Origin: Cannabis sativa
Lineage: Eukaryota > Streptophyta > Magnoliopsida > Rosales > Cannabaceae
Reading direction: 5' to 3'
DNA length: 64,000 nucleotides
NCBI RefSeq assembly: GCF_029168945.1
Contig: NC_083602.1
Coordinates: 8,367,850-8,431,849 of the forward strand
The notes beneath the pieces were generated by a model, which made no database searches, was not told where the DNA came from, and saw only the letters and a list, made by a program, of their open reading frames with translations. Positions 1 through 10,832 of the stretch are shown in pieces; within the stretch, counting starts at the first letter, position 1; the number at the start of each line of letters is the position of its first letter. The translations under genes and the position numbers were made by a program.

Positions 1-1513
1 GTTTGAAGAATGAGCATGCTTTATATATGTATTCAATTGTCAAATATATATATATATAATATGTTCAATAATGACATTAAATTGTGTGTGATGTATAGAC
101 ACATTGCTCACATGAGTGGTGAAGAGGTGAGAAAATAGGTGGCTTACACTTTAAAATTGTGAATCAAATTTCAAGAGGGTCTCACTCATATGCATATACT
201 GTAAGGAAGAGTCAAATTAATCTTCTTTTCAGTGAGTAAAATAAAAAAGGAAGCCTTACCTGTTCACAAAAAAGGGAGCACTCTGATTGGGATTAATTGT
301 TAAATATACATATGACTTTCAAGGATCAAAGTTAAATGGTCTTATATTATATGTTGTATCTTGTATATATAATTCAAACAAGAATATGAATTTGAATTAT
401 AAAATAAATATTTTTGATATTATCTTAAATTTTTATTGACTTACTTAAAATGGAATTCAAGATAGTATCTAATAAAAGATAAATTATTATTTTTAAATTT
501 TGGAATAAATAATTAAAATGTCAGCCAAATAATCTTTTTATTTATAAAAAAATAATAAAAAGATTTCAAAGTTCAATATTATCACAACAAGTAGTAAAAT
601 TCTAAAGTCATATAAAATGACACAAAATTCCAAATGAGCTCATTAAAATAAATTGAAATGATGAAATATTATTTCAAAATTCCAAAGAGGTCTTTAACCT
701 CACAAAAATCTTAAAATGGCAATTTTACCTAACAAAATTTAAAAGTGCACTAAAATTCAAAGCCATAATAAATTAAATGACATTCCTAAAGGAGGTCATT
801 CACCTCAACAAAAATTACAAGTGAATTCAGTTTTCACAAAAAGTTTTTTTTTTTGGGAACTACGTTTGACTTGATTCCTATAAAAGGATACGTAGGCAAC
901 TTAGTTGCTAAGACTAAGTGCAGTTGCCGATACCGCAAAATGGTATAAAAATACAAATCTTAAAATTCTATAAAACGTCATCCACCTAGGAATTTTTTTA
1001 AATTTTTAAATAGCAAAGGATTCCTGAAAATGATCATCTACCGGAATCCTTATATCTAAATTCTCAAGTACCGTCAACTGAACTACAAATGGCTTGATCC
1101 TTCACAAAGAAGGTATGTAGGCAGCTCAGTTAATTAAATTGATTGAGTTCAGCTACAATTCTAAATTCACCCCAAATTTTTCTCAAATTACCTCAATTAT
1201 TTAATATCATCGTAATTGGAATAAAAGGCTGTTTCCTTTGAAAAAAGGATTGTAATTAAATGATTATTCTTATAATCTTGGATGGATCGAACTAAAATTA
1301 ATAAACTCTTATACTGTAAATTTGGCATAGGTGAAATTATGTTTTGCATTAATTTTTAATACTCTAATTGTGAAATTTTTGCTTAACAGTATTATATAAG
1401 TTGTATTAAAATTAGTATTGTGTTAATTAATACGACTATAAATTTTATTACAATACAAATCATATTATTTAATAAAAAATTGTCCGCTTTAGTTTATATT
1501 ATAATATTTAGAA
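1..1513. other. AT-rich non-coding DNA, probably old LTR remnant
   Basis: No convincing reading frame is present on either strand. The stretch is AT-rich with short recurring phrases of the kind 'aggtc..t.aacctcacaaaa' (near 685-710 and 790-815). Together with the motif pair at 855-1125 this suggests a decayed LTR of a Tat/Ogre-type gypsy element. The boundaries of that element are not visible, so the assignment is an inference. Confidence 0.4.
855..1125 (+). repeat. Two diverged copies of a GAACTAC...GGATACGTAGGCA motif
   Basis: Copy 1 (855-900) reads GAACTACG, then TTGATTCCT, then AAGGATACGTAGGCAAC. Copy 2 (1080-1125) reads GAACTACA, then CTTGATCCTT, then GAAGGTATGTAGGCAGC. Order and spacing are the same, with scattered substitutions. 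From memory, this phrase recurs in LTRs of plant Tat/Ogre gypsy elements. A weaker third copy may lie at about 1225-1255 (GGCTGTTTCCTTTGAAAAAAGGAT). It is probably LTR-derived and non-coding. Confidence 0.5.
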
Positions 1514-1912
1514 ATGGAAATGGTCAGAGGTCGGGGTTTAGGGTCTGAGTCTAGGTCTGGACTTTGGGTCCAAGTCTGGATCCGTGTCTGGGTCCGAGGT
1601 CTGACTAGGGTCTGTGTTTGGGTCAAGGGCTTGGTGTCCGGGTCTAGGTTTGAGGTCAGGGGTCTAGGGTTGACTTTGGAGGTCTGGGTTCGTGTCCAAG
1701 TTTCGGTCTGTGTTCGGTTCTTGGCAGGGTCCGAGTTTGGGATTCAAGGCTGGGACAAAGGCCGAGGCCGAGATCGGGGTCCTGGCCTGGGCCGAGTCCG
1801 GGGTCTGAGGTCGAGGTCGACTTTAGGATTTGGTTCGAGGCCGAGTTTGGGGTTCGAGGCGGGGGTCCAGGTTTCGAGGTCGGGGTTAGGGCCAAGATCG
1901 GGTGTATGGTAA
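1514..1912 (+). repeat. Degenerate G-rich minisatellite (GGGTCYRGGTYTG-like)
   Basis: About 400 bp of strongly G-over-C skewed sequence sits inside AT-rich DNA. It consists of irregular 6-13 bp repeats such as GGGTCTGAGTCTAGG, GGGTCCGAGGTCTG and CGAGGTCGGGGTT. Open frames exist on both strands (132 codons on plus, 79 on minus), but the translations are Gly/Arg/Val/Trp or Pro/Ser/Thr low-complexity and look like artefacts of a stop-poor repeat. The dense GGG runs could allow G-quadruplexes on the plus strand. Not a gene. Confidence 0.8.
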
Positions 1913-2279
1913 AGCTATATAACTTTGCATATCCTATTAATTATACTCAATACCATTTAATATAATATAACTCCACACAATACAATAGAATATAATTCAA
2001 CACAATATTCTAAACGAACCCTAAGAGGACAATACTCTGCAAAACATATCACTGCACTGCACCACCACTAAGCAATCAACTCGAGAACCACTTTAACACC
2101 AAGAGCTTCAACCAACTCCAGAAGGGCATAACCAATTTTATAGAGAGATAAACTTTCAATCAACTTACCCAAATGGTCACAGATGGTGAACTAACCCCAA
2201 ACTTCCCAATCTTGACCAAGGCCAGCCCTGAGATTAGGTAAGCCTTACGAAAAAAAATTATTTGGTCATTTATTAAGAA
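1913..2279. other. Non-coding spacer
   Basis: AT-rich at first (TAATATAATATAACTCCACA-like), then mixed composition. No open frame, repeat or recognisable element is seen. It ends at the 5-bp target duplication of the solo LTR (AATAT, 2280-2284). Confidence 0.5.
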
Positions 2280-2284
2280 AATAT

Positions 2285-4173
2285 TGTTGGAAATTATTTT
2301 ACCAGGATCTTAGATCTACTCACAAGTATGTTGATTAACACCCTAAATATGAACTTTCTAAAACGATGAAATAAACACATATAAAGTTTAGGAAACCTTA
2401 CATTGGGTGCAGCGAAATTATATGACTCCTTCCGTTCAGATCTCTAACCCTTGTATCCTTTCTGTCGCAGAGTATTATCAAGATCTGAACTTGGATCTCT
2501 TTCTCTGAATCTTTGATGCTGAAACTCCTTTTGCTGAAAATCTTTCTTCACGATCTTCCTCACTATGATTGAGGTATTACTTGCTGTGTGTGGGCACTAC
2601 TCTAATCACTAAGGGGTTTCGAAATACTAAGGAAGAAGAGAGAGAGAGAGTGGCGGCCAAAGGTAGAGAGAGAGGCTCAGGTTTTTTCTGAATGAAAAGT
2701 GTAATTTTCCTGAAGCCTTCACTACCTATTTATAGCATTCCACTAGGGTTAGATTTGAATTATTTGGGATTAAAATAATGAAAATATCAGAGGATAATAG
2801 CTAAAAAAGTGGCCGGCCATGGCTTATTGGATTTGGGCCTCACTTTTTGCAATTTTGCAGTTTTATCACTTTTGTATCTGATTTTTCTCAAAAACGCCAA
2901 TTTTCTAATTCAATCATTTAAATGCCAATTCTAACTATTTAATAACTATAAATAATTATTAAATAATATTGTCATTTATTATTTTTATTAATTGAACCAT
3001 ACAAAGTATCATAATTAACAAATATGCCCCTAATAACTCTTTCTTTACATTTTCGCCCTTACTTAGTGAAAAATTCACAAATAGACATAGTCTAACTTGA
3101 GAATTATAATTGATTAATCAAAACCAATTACATGAGTCTTACAAGCAATATTATCTCAACTAGTGTGGGGAACATGGGTCTATATAACCGAGCTTCCAAT
3201 AAGTAGATCAAGAAATTTTACTAAAATTCACTAACTTATTAATTCTTCGTTGAATCCACGCATAGAACTTAGAATTGCACTCTCAGTATATAGAATGCTC
3301 TATATGTTCCACCATATAGACACATCATTAGTTATCCATTGTTATAATCCTAATTTGATCAATGATCCTCTATATGAATGATCTACACTGTAAAGGGATT
3401 AGATTACCGTAACACCCTACTATGTATTTTATCCTTAAAACACTTGACCCCGTATAAATGATATTTCAGCTTATGTGAAATGAGTACTCCACCATTTATG
3501 TTTGTTTGGTCAAGCTCGAAGGAGATCATCCGTTGCTTACTATTCGCCAGATAGAAGCTATAGATTCCATGTTTATGTTAGCGCTCCCACTCAATTGCAC
3601 TACCGTGTTCTCAAAATGTACGTATCACCCTGACCTAAAAGTAGGCTTAACTAACAAATTAAAGAACACGAATAGCCTTTCAAGATTCCGCCTAATCATA
3701 ACACGATTAAGAACATTTGATCTAGGATCAACTAGGCGATATTGACTTGAATAGATTTTACGGTAAGTTTAATAAATCTGAGTCAAAGTTCAATATCGGT
3801 CCCTTCCGATGCATACTCCATGCATCCAACCTGAGCTTTACTTTAACCAATGTTCTGGAAAGAACATAGCATTTCTCCAAATGCAAGTAAACTCTTGTTG
3901 TAGATTATCATATCAGTAAAACCCTGTGTCTGATAAATCTAGGAAATTTTATCCACATAGTCATGTTTACTTTCCAAAATGATGACAACACAATAAACAG
4001 GATCAAGTATGTGAAAAGGGTTTAAGATGAATTTATAAATCACATAGACAAGCAATTGATAAAGTGAACCAAAACATACACAAATGAATGAAAAATACTT
4101 CTGTTTCTTTATTGATGTTGAATAAAATAGATTACATTGAAATGGAGTTTTATTTAGGGCATAAAACCCAACA
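2285..4173 (-). mobile_element. Solo LTR of the C/D copia family
   Basis: This 1,889-bp unit begins TGTTGGAAATTATTTTACC and ends GGGCATAAAACCCAACA. It is the reverse complement of the D LTRs at 42098-43976 and 59173-61062. Flanks are identical 5-mers, AATAT at 2280-2284 and at 4174-4178, so the insertion is complete and the internal region was lost by LTR-LTR recombination. The promoter TATA box is visible in reverse at 2726-2735 (CTATTTATAG). A 79-codon open frame at 3506-3745 lies on the opposite strand to LTR transcription. It recurs in the D 5' LTR but is stopped in the D 3' LTR, so I do not treat it as a gene. Confidence 0.95.
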
Positions 4174-4178
4174 AATAT

Positions 4179-4922
4179 GTGGTATTTTTGAAAACTACTT
4201 GAAATTCAGTTTTTTTAAGATTATCAAGTAAAATCAACTAACAATTTAATTAATGAGGAGCTGTTATAAAATTGTTTGAACATAATCAGAATCTATTCTA
4301 TCAGAAATCGAACCTAATAGATTAGAAAGTGAATTTGCAAAAATTAAAATGACACACGATATTTTATACGTTGTATTAACAATCCTTGCAGATTGCTACT
4401 AGTCCACAGGACCACACCTAGAGATAAGATTCATTATTCAAATTTTAACAAGTACAAAGTAATTGACTTAAACAAAACATAGAACCTTCTAATGATTTTT
4501 TCGCAAGCTTGATGTACTCCTTTTTGCTTAATGAATCTCCTTAAGACACCAAGGTTTCAACTCCCTTCAAAGTACTTGATGAATACTTGCTTCCTCCCAA
4601 TGCAAGACTTGTAGAAATCTTCTCCCAAAGATAGTGGTGCTCTTGCTTCCTCCCAATGCAAGACGTGTAGAAATTTTCTCCCCAAGATACTGGTACTCAC
4701 GTTCCTCTCGATGCAAGACTTGGATGAACCTTCTCCCAAAAATTGCTCTTTATGTTCTTCAGTTTGGAATTTACTTCACATAAAAGTAATCACAAAGACA
4801 CACAAACTCACCAAGAAATAGCAGAACAACTATCCTTTACAAAAGAAACACTCTCTTCAAAAAATATTCGAAATTAAGAAGTGGAATAGTTCAACCTTTT
4901 GAAATTGGTTTAGGTGATATTT
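4179..4922. other. Spacer between solo LTR and gypsy element A
   Basis: No gene recognised. It contains the 56-bp tandem repeat described separately; the rest is AT-rich and featureless. The last five bases before element A are TATTT (4918-4922), which do not recur at its other end. Confidence 0.5.
4586..4749 (+). repeat. 56-bp tandem repeat, about three units
   Basis: Units start at 4586, 4642 and 4698. Units 1 and 2 are 56 bp and near identical (CTTGCTTCCTCCCAATGCAA ... CTTCTCCC). Unit 3 is diverged (CACGTTCCTCTCGATGCAAG ... CTTCTCCC). On the minus strand the repeat gives an open frame of 60 codons (4557-4739) with recurring Glu-Gly/Gly-Arg-Lys-Phe blocks. 56 is not a multiple of three, so successive units are read in different frames, which argues against a protein repeat. 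Confidence 0.7.
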
Positions 4923-5276
4923 TATAACACCCTGACTAGCATAGGCGTGTTAAGGTGATTTTAAACATACTGTGCAGCTCGTTGCTAATCAACGAGGTTA
5001 ATGAAAATCGTGATTAATTAAAATTTGCTTATTTATTTAAAAACTTATAGTATTACGTACATAATATTTTGGGATCCCGTTTACAAAATACTTTACAAAA
5101 GTTTGCTATTTATCTACAAAATATTTGTCGCCCGGCGACTAACAACAAAAGCACTGATGTCCCGAGCATCGTACGCTCCAGACCTAACCGCCTCGACATG
5201 TACAATCTTCATCTGTTCCTTCCCACGGTTCCTCAACTTTAGCCTTGCCCTTACCTACACATAATCATAGCACTGT

Positions 5277-5290
5277 GAGTCGACAGACTC
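5277..5290 (-). promoter_or_regulatory. Conserved GAGTC-N4-GACTC stem-loop in LTR
   Basis: GAGTC, GACA, GACTC form a perfect 5-bp stem with a 4-nt loop. Immediately beyond it in transcription sense lies CACAGTGCTATG..TGTAGGTAAGGGCAAGGCTAAAG (5231-5277, minus strand). The same arrangement recurs at 12449-12462, 25580-25593, 47031-47045 and 53845-53859 in other chromovirus LTRs of this window. The role is unknown; a 3'-end or splice-linked signal is only a guess. Confidence 0.6.
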
Positions 5291-5435
5291 AGTAAGAAGA
5301 GCATATATAATATAATATACATATATCCCGGATTATGATCAGATGCCCATACCCCTGACCATAACCCTAATCCCCGTGTCCCACACGGTACTGAGTCTAG
5401 AACATTCATACGACGGTACTTTTGACCATAATATT

Positions 5436-5623
5436 AGCCTATACTCGGTACGCCAATCATACTCTAGCCATACCGATGTGATACCGTATCAGCCTATACT
5501 CGGTACGCTAGTCATACTCTAGCCGTACTGATGTGATACTATCAAATAGTACGGTTCTATCGACCATAATATCAGCCTATACTCGGTACGCTAGTCATAC
5601 TCTAGTCGTACCGATGTGATACT
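5436..5623 (-). repeat. LTR minisatellite, three ~49-bp units
   Basis: Units start at 5436, 5491 and 5574, each AGCCTATACTCGGTACGC followed by a TCATACTCTAGCC..AC..GATGTGATAC block, separated by 6-34 bp of spacer. The truncated LTR has one unit at about 12606, and the solo LTR at 25226 has three units of a diverged version (25768, 25842, 25940). Copy number and unit sequence therefore change quickly inside this LTR. Confidence 0.75.
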
Positions 5624-6612
5624 GTCAAATAGCACGAAAGCCAACATACATATCTAATGTAATCTAACAGGCTTACTAACATGCACACTAAACATGTAAA
5701 TTCATATGCATACTATTATACTAATCTTACCTCGATTCCGAATTCAGGTGTGCCGGTCAACCTGAGTGGAACAATCTGCTCGGCGAATTACAGGCTCCTA
5801 AATCACATCAATCACAACACTGATAAACGACACGCTAAATCACTTTCCGGGGACTTAAACTTGAAACTAAAAGTTTCCCTATCGATGAATAACATGGCAA
5901 TACCCTAAATAACACAAAAATAGGAAAAACTAGGGTTCCCAAAATTGCCCCAACCGGTGACCGGTTCCCCTACCGAAATTCCGGTTCTGGGAAAAATTCT
6001 TGGAGGCCAACCAGAATTCTGGTTCCTACAGGCCTCTCTCAACTTGAATTCTGGTTCAGTGCAGGAATGACTAAAAAAAATCACAACTCATGCAAATCAA
6101 CCCCAATTTAATCCAAACTCCGGGTAACCGGTTTTAGGGATTCCCTGCTACAAAATCCGGGTAACCGGTTTTACCCAGAAAACCCAAAAACCAACAAAGC
6201 CTAACCAAATCGTTTCCAAACTGAACCGAACTTTCCAGACCTGAATATTATACCCCAATAAACCATTTCCATGCAATAAAACAACAATCAAAGCTCAAAA
6301 TCAAATTTCACCATTAAAGCTCCAAGTTTGAGTTCTAAAACTCAAAGCTTGGTTAAACCTTCAAACAACCACTAATTCATGCTTAATTCAACATAATAAA
6401 TCATATTTTAACTGCAGAAATCAACATCTAACAACTACAGCAACCACAACAGCAAAAACAACATTTCATGCAAAAGTTCATTTCTTTCAATTCAAAAGCT
6501 TAAGAGGGAGTTGCTAAAGGTTTTACCTTGGCTTGAGTAACACAAAGAGGTGCTGGAAAATACCTGAATCACAAAGCAAAACACCCAACCCTAGCTGGTC
6601 TAGAGGGTTTCG

Positions 6613-6857
<245 letters not shown>

Positions 6858-7333
6858 GATTCTTTTTCTATTTTTGTAAATTGAGTATAATTAAATGATT
6901 TTATTTGAATTAAAATTAGCTAAGGATAATTATAAAAATCTGATTGTAAACTTAAATCCAAATTCATATAAGACAAATAGCTAATGGGGCAAAATGATCA
7001 TTTTGTCCCTTCCACACTAAAAGGCATAAAAGGTCACTAAGGGGTATTTTGGAGAATTCTAAAATCCCGACTATTCCTGACATTTCTAATGTCTAACTTT
7101 ATTATCCCGCTATACTAAAAATACCAGGATGTGATTCTAATAGCCAAACACCGCGTTCTAATGTTGCCAGACACAATACATGCAAAAAGTATGAATTTTC
7201 TATTTGTGACATAAAATGCATTCTGAATTCAAATAAATTATCATAAATAATTAATTCAATACTAATAAATAATTTTCACTCTTAAATTCTAATTATTTGC
7301 TAATTTCCAAATTAAAGCTAAGCGGTCTTTACA

Positions 7334-7352
7334 ATTATCCCCCCCTTAAAAG
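7334..7352 (-). promoter_or_regulatory. Element A polypurine tract
   Basis: The plus strand reads ATTATCCCCCCCTTAAAAG directly next to the LTR edge at 7333. On the element strand this is a purine run (AAGGGGGGG) ending within five bases of the 3' LTR, the expected site for priming plus-strand DNA synthesis. Confidence 0.85.
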
Positions 7353-7855
7353 AATTTCATCCTCGAAATCTAACCTGAACAACTCTGGATATTGAGTTCT
7401 CATGTCTGATTCTAACTCCCAGGTGGCTTCCTCCACCTTTCTGTTTCTCCAGAGTACTTTGACCAAAGCTATGGTCTTGTTCCGAAGGACCTTATCCTTT
7501 CTGTCAAGGATCTGAATTGGTTGTTCTTCATATGACATATCTGGTTGCAGCTCAAGATTTCATAGCTAAGTACATGAGCAGGGTCTGAAACATATTTTCT
7601 CAACATAGAAAAATGAAATACGTTGTGAACTGCTGAAAGAGCTGGAGGCAAGGCTAATCGATATGCCACTTGTCCAACCTTCTCGAGAATTTCGAAAGGT
7701 CCTGTAAATCTAGGGAATAACTTGCCTCTTTTCCCGAAACGCTTGATCCCCTTCATAGGAGACACCCGTAGGAACACATGATCCCCTACTTGAAACTCCA
7801 CATTTCTGCGTTTCGGATCTGCATAGCTCTTTTGCCTGCTCTGAGAGGCAAGCAT
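7335..7855 (-). pseudogene. Element A integrase C-terminal domain and chromodomain (broken)
   Basis: Two overlapping minus-strand frames. The first (7855-7469) carries the integrase C-terminal core with VEFQVGDHVFLRVSPMKGI and FTGPFEILEKVGQVAYRLALP, which follows the catalytic core in chromoviral integrases. The second (7538-7335) carries YEEQPIQILDRKDKVLRNKT, VKVLWRN and EEATWELE, a chromodomain of the plant chromovirus type, ending RLDFEDEILLRGG next to the polypurine tract. A frameshift near 7500 separates them. Chromodomains target integration to heterochromatin in this clade; the family role is known, activity here is not expected. Confidence 0.88.
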
Positions 7856-8694
7856 TCTGGTTTTAATCTTCTCAACTGCTTCATTAGTCAGTTTCTGGAC
7901 CTAGATATTTCCTCTCCCTTGTCTCATCTCAGTGAATGGGAGATCTACACTTTCTGCCATATAACAGTTCATAGGGAGCCATCCTTATCGTACTTTGGTA
8001 GTTGTTATTGTACGAAAACTCTATCAACGGTAGGTACTTACTCCAAGAGCCCTCAAAATCCATAAGACAGGCTTGTAACATATCTTCCAGTATCTGAATG
8101 GTCCTTTAGACTGTCCATCCGTCTGAGGATGGAAGGCCATACTGAAATTCAGTTGGTACCCATAGCCCGTTCCAAACTCTGCCAAAACTTTGAAGTAAAC
8201 TTTGGATCTCTATCAGAAACTATAAATTTTAGCACACCATGCAGCCTCACTATCTCTTTAACATACAAATCCGCACACTGATCCACTGAAAAGGTTGTTT
8301 TAATAGGTAGAAAATGAGAAAATTTTGTAAATCACTCTACCACAATCCAAATAGAATCAAACAAACCCGTGGTTCTAGGTAACTCAACCACAATGTCCAT
8401 TATGATATCTTCCCACTTCCACTCAGGTAGGGTTAAAGGCTGCAACAACCCTGTTGGTCTCTGATGTTCAGCCTTGATTTTCTGACAGGTTAGGCATCTC
8501 GATACAAATTCTACCACATTCTTCTTTATTCCGCTCCACCAGAAGTAAGGTTTCAGATCCTGATACATCTTGGTGGTGCCGGGATGCAGGGAACATGGAG
8601 TGGTATGAGCCTCTTCAAGAATTTCATTTCTAAGTTCCACACTATTAGGAACACAAACCCTGGTCTTAAATAACAGCATCCCACTATCTGACAC
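7856..8694 (-). pseudogene. Element A integrase zinc-binding and catalytic core (broken)
   Basis: The upstream frame (8694-8332) shows the HHCC zinc-binding module (EEAHTTPCSLHPGTTKMYQD ... [14 protein letters not shown]) and the start of the core. The first catalytic Asp has changed: the usual VVDRF/YTK reads VVE followed by a stop. Further on, the core can be followed out of frame as LPIKTTFSVDQCADLYVKEI and IVSDRDPKFTSKF (second catalytic Asp retained), then a stop just before the position of the catalytic Glu block. It lies between the RNase H and the C-terminal domain, as expected. Dead by several lesions. Confidence 0.88.
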
Positions 8695-9508
8695 TGTAAA
8701 GTCTTTGGCTTGACCAGCTGAAACCTCTTGTCTGATCTTTACTAACTCTGGATCAGTTAGCTGAGCAGCTTTAATACGTTATAACAGATCAGATTGCAGC
8801 TTCAAGTTATGAAGTTTTCCTACAACAAACTCGATGTTTGATCTGACCATGTCTTCTGCTAACTGAGGTGAAATTTGAACCATGCTAGTTACCTGCACGG
8901 GACCCTTCCTGCTCAGGGCATCAACCATTACATTGGCTTTCCCACGATGGTAAATGATCTCACAATCGTAATGCTTAACCAACTCTAACCAACGTCTCTC
9001 TCTCATGTTCAAATCTTTTTGAGTAAAGAAATATTTGAGACTTTTATGGTCAGTGTAAATTTCACATTTCTCTCAGTAGAGATAATGCTGCCATATCTTC
9101 AATGCAAACACTACCGCGACAAGTTCTAGGTCATGAGTCGGGTATCACTGTTCATAATCTTTGAACTGACGGGAGGCATAGGCAATAACCCAATCAGCCT
9201 GCATTAACACACCCCAGACCCTGTCTGGATGCGTCACAATAAATTACAAATTTCTCTTTGTCAGAAGGTAGGGCTAACACTGGAGCTGTGATTAGTCTCT
9301 GTTTCAGCTCCTGAAAACCTGCTTCACACTTATCCGTCCATACAAAATGCTGATTCTTTTTGGTAAGCTCGGTTAAGGGTGTAGAAATTTTAGAGAACCC
9401 TTCTACAAACCGTCGATAGTAACCAGCCAGACCCAAGAAACTTCTAACTTCTGTCAGTGTTTTTGGTCTCAGCCAATCCTTGACGGATTCTATCTTTCCT
9501 AGATCCAC
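8695..9508 (-). pseudogene. Element A RNase H region (broken)
   Basis: The frame 9508-9194 carries the RT connection and start of RNase [21 protein letters not shown], then [12 protein letters not shown] with the first acidic residue. It stops soon after. The later part appears at 9012-8779 ([35 protein letters not shown]), typical of the RNase H end and the tether to integrase. A stop also interrupts the part around 9075. Two frames are needed to read the whole domain, so it is not functional. Confidence 0.88.
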
Positions 9509-10071
9509 TTGATCCCATCTTTGCTAACAATGTGCCCCAAGAAGGACACCTGAGACAACCAAAATTCACACTTCTTGAACTTGGCATATAACTTATGTTC
9601 TCGAAGTCGTTGAAGAACCATCCGGAGATGTTTTTCATGCTCCTCTTCTGATTGAGAGTACACAAGGATGTCATCGATAAATACAATAACACAAATATCG
9701 AGGAAATCCTTGAATACCCTATTCATCAGATCCATGAAAGCTGCGGGAGCATTGGTCAGTCCAAAAGACATAACCAGAAATTCATAATGTCCATACCTAG
9801 TGTGGAAAGCCGTCTTTGGGATGTCCTCTTCTCAGATTCTCAACTGATGATAGCCTGATCGGAGATCGATTTTTGAAAAGACTGTCTTCCCCTGAAGTTG
9901 ATCAAAAAGATCGTCGATCCTAGGTAAAGGATATTTATTCTTGATTGTTAGCTTATTCAGTTCCTGGTAGTCAATGCACATCCGTAAATACCCATCTTTC
10001 TTCTTAACAAACAGTACTGGAGCTCCCCAGGGTGACATACTAGGCCGAGAAAACCCTATGTCAAGCAACAC
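9499..10071 (-). pseudogene. Element A reverse transcriptase core (one nonsense codon)
   Basis: RT would copy element RNA into DNA in the virus-like particle. The frame starting at 10071 shows [20 protein letters not shown] and [20 protein letters not shown], then [14 protein letters not shown] followed by a stop that looks like CGA to TGA (expected RIREEDI). The same frame resumes and holds [18 protein letters not shown] and the catalytic box FIDDILVYS at about 9670-9681, then [16 protein letters not shown] frameshift near 9500 leads into RNase H. Apart from these lesions the RT is well preserved. Confidence 0.92.
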
Positions 10072-10085
10072 TTGGAGTTAAATTT

Positions 10086-10694
10086 TCATCTCCTTAAGTT
10101 CTGCTGGAGCCATTCTGTAGGGGGCTTTAGAAATCGGTTCTGCTCCAGGTGGCAAGTCAATAAAAAAATCAATTTTTCGCTAAGGTGGTAAACCTGGAAG
10201 TTCATCAGGAAAACATCCAGAAATTCCTGAACCACCTTGATGTCTTCTGGCCGAATAGAGTCAGGCTGAGTGGTATCTAATACCACGACAAGAAATCCTA
10301 GACATCCCTCTCGTAACAATTCCCTGGCTGTTAGTACCGAAATTACCGGGATCTGAGATCCCTGTACCGAACCGACAAAGACAAACGGTTCTTCGCCTTC
10401 TGGTTGGAAGATTACCATCTTCCTCTTACAATCAATACTGGCTGAGTATTTGGACAAGAAATCCATTCCCAGTATAATATAAAAATCCGCTAAATTCATC
10501 TATATTAGATTAGCACTTAATTCTCTATCCTCTATTCTGACCGTGATAAACCTGATCCACCTTTTGGAGATGACTAATTCTCCACCAGGCAGTAGGGTTC
10601 CAAACTTTGTTTCATAACTATCATGCGGTCTTTCCAATTTACTAAAAATTCTGGCCGCCACATAGGAATGAGTGGCCCTAAAGTCAAACAACAC
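10086..10694 (-). pseudogene. Element A aspartic protease and RT linker (mutated active site)
   Basis: The frame 10694-10500 begins LFDFRATHSYVA where the family has LFDSGATHS, so the DSGA catalytic box reads DFRA and two of its residues are lost. It is followed by LLPGGELVISKRW. After a stop at 10500 the same frame continues (10499-10086) with FYIILGMDFLSKYSASIDCK and then a linker towards the RT. The protease normally cleaves Gag-Pol in the particle. It lies directly between the gag zinc knuckle and RT. Confidence 0.85.
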
Positions 10695-10832
10695 AGAGAA
10701 ATAAGAGTTGTTGACCGAGAGCTAACCTGTTACCATAGAGGGGCTGGCTTCTGCATCAGCCTAAGTTATCGCGAACACCCTTGCCGGAGTGGATTTTGCT
10801 GCAGTCTTACGTGCTTCAGTCCTGAGTTGGGG

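Noticed and set aside
1514..1912. 132-codon frame on plus and 79-codon frame on minus
   Set aside because: Low-complexity products of a stop-poor G-rich repeat; no domain or codon pattern.
3506..3745. A 79-codon frame conserved between the solo LTR and the D 5' LTR (42526-42765)
   Set aside because: It lies antisense to LTR transcription, is stopped in the D 3' LTR and differs in element C. Similarity reflects recent common ancestry of the LTRs.
4557..4739. 60-codon frame with repeated Gly-Arg-Lys-Phe blocks
   Set aside because: Repeat unit of 56 bp is not a multiple of three, so units are read in different frames.
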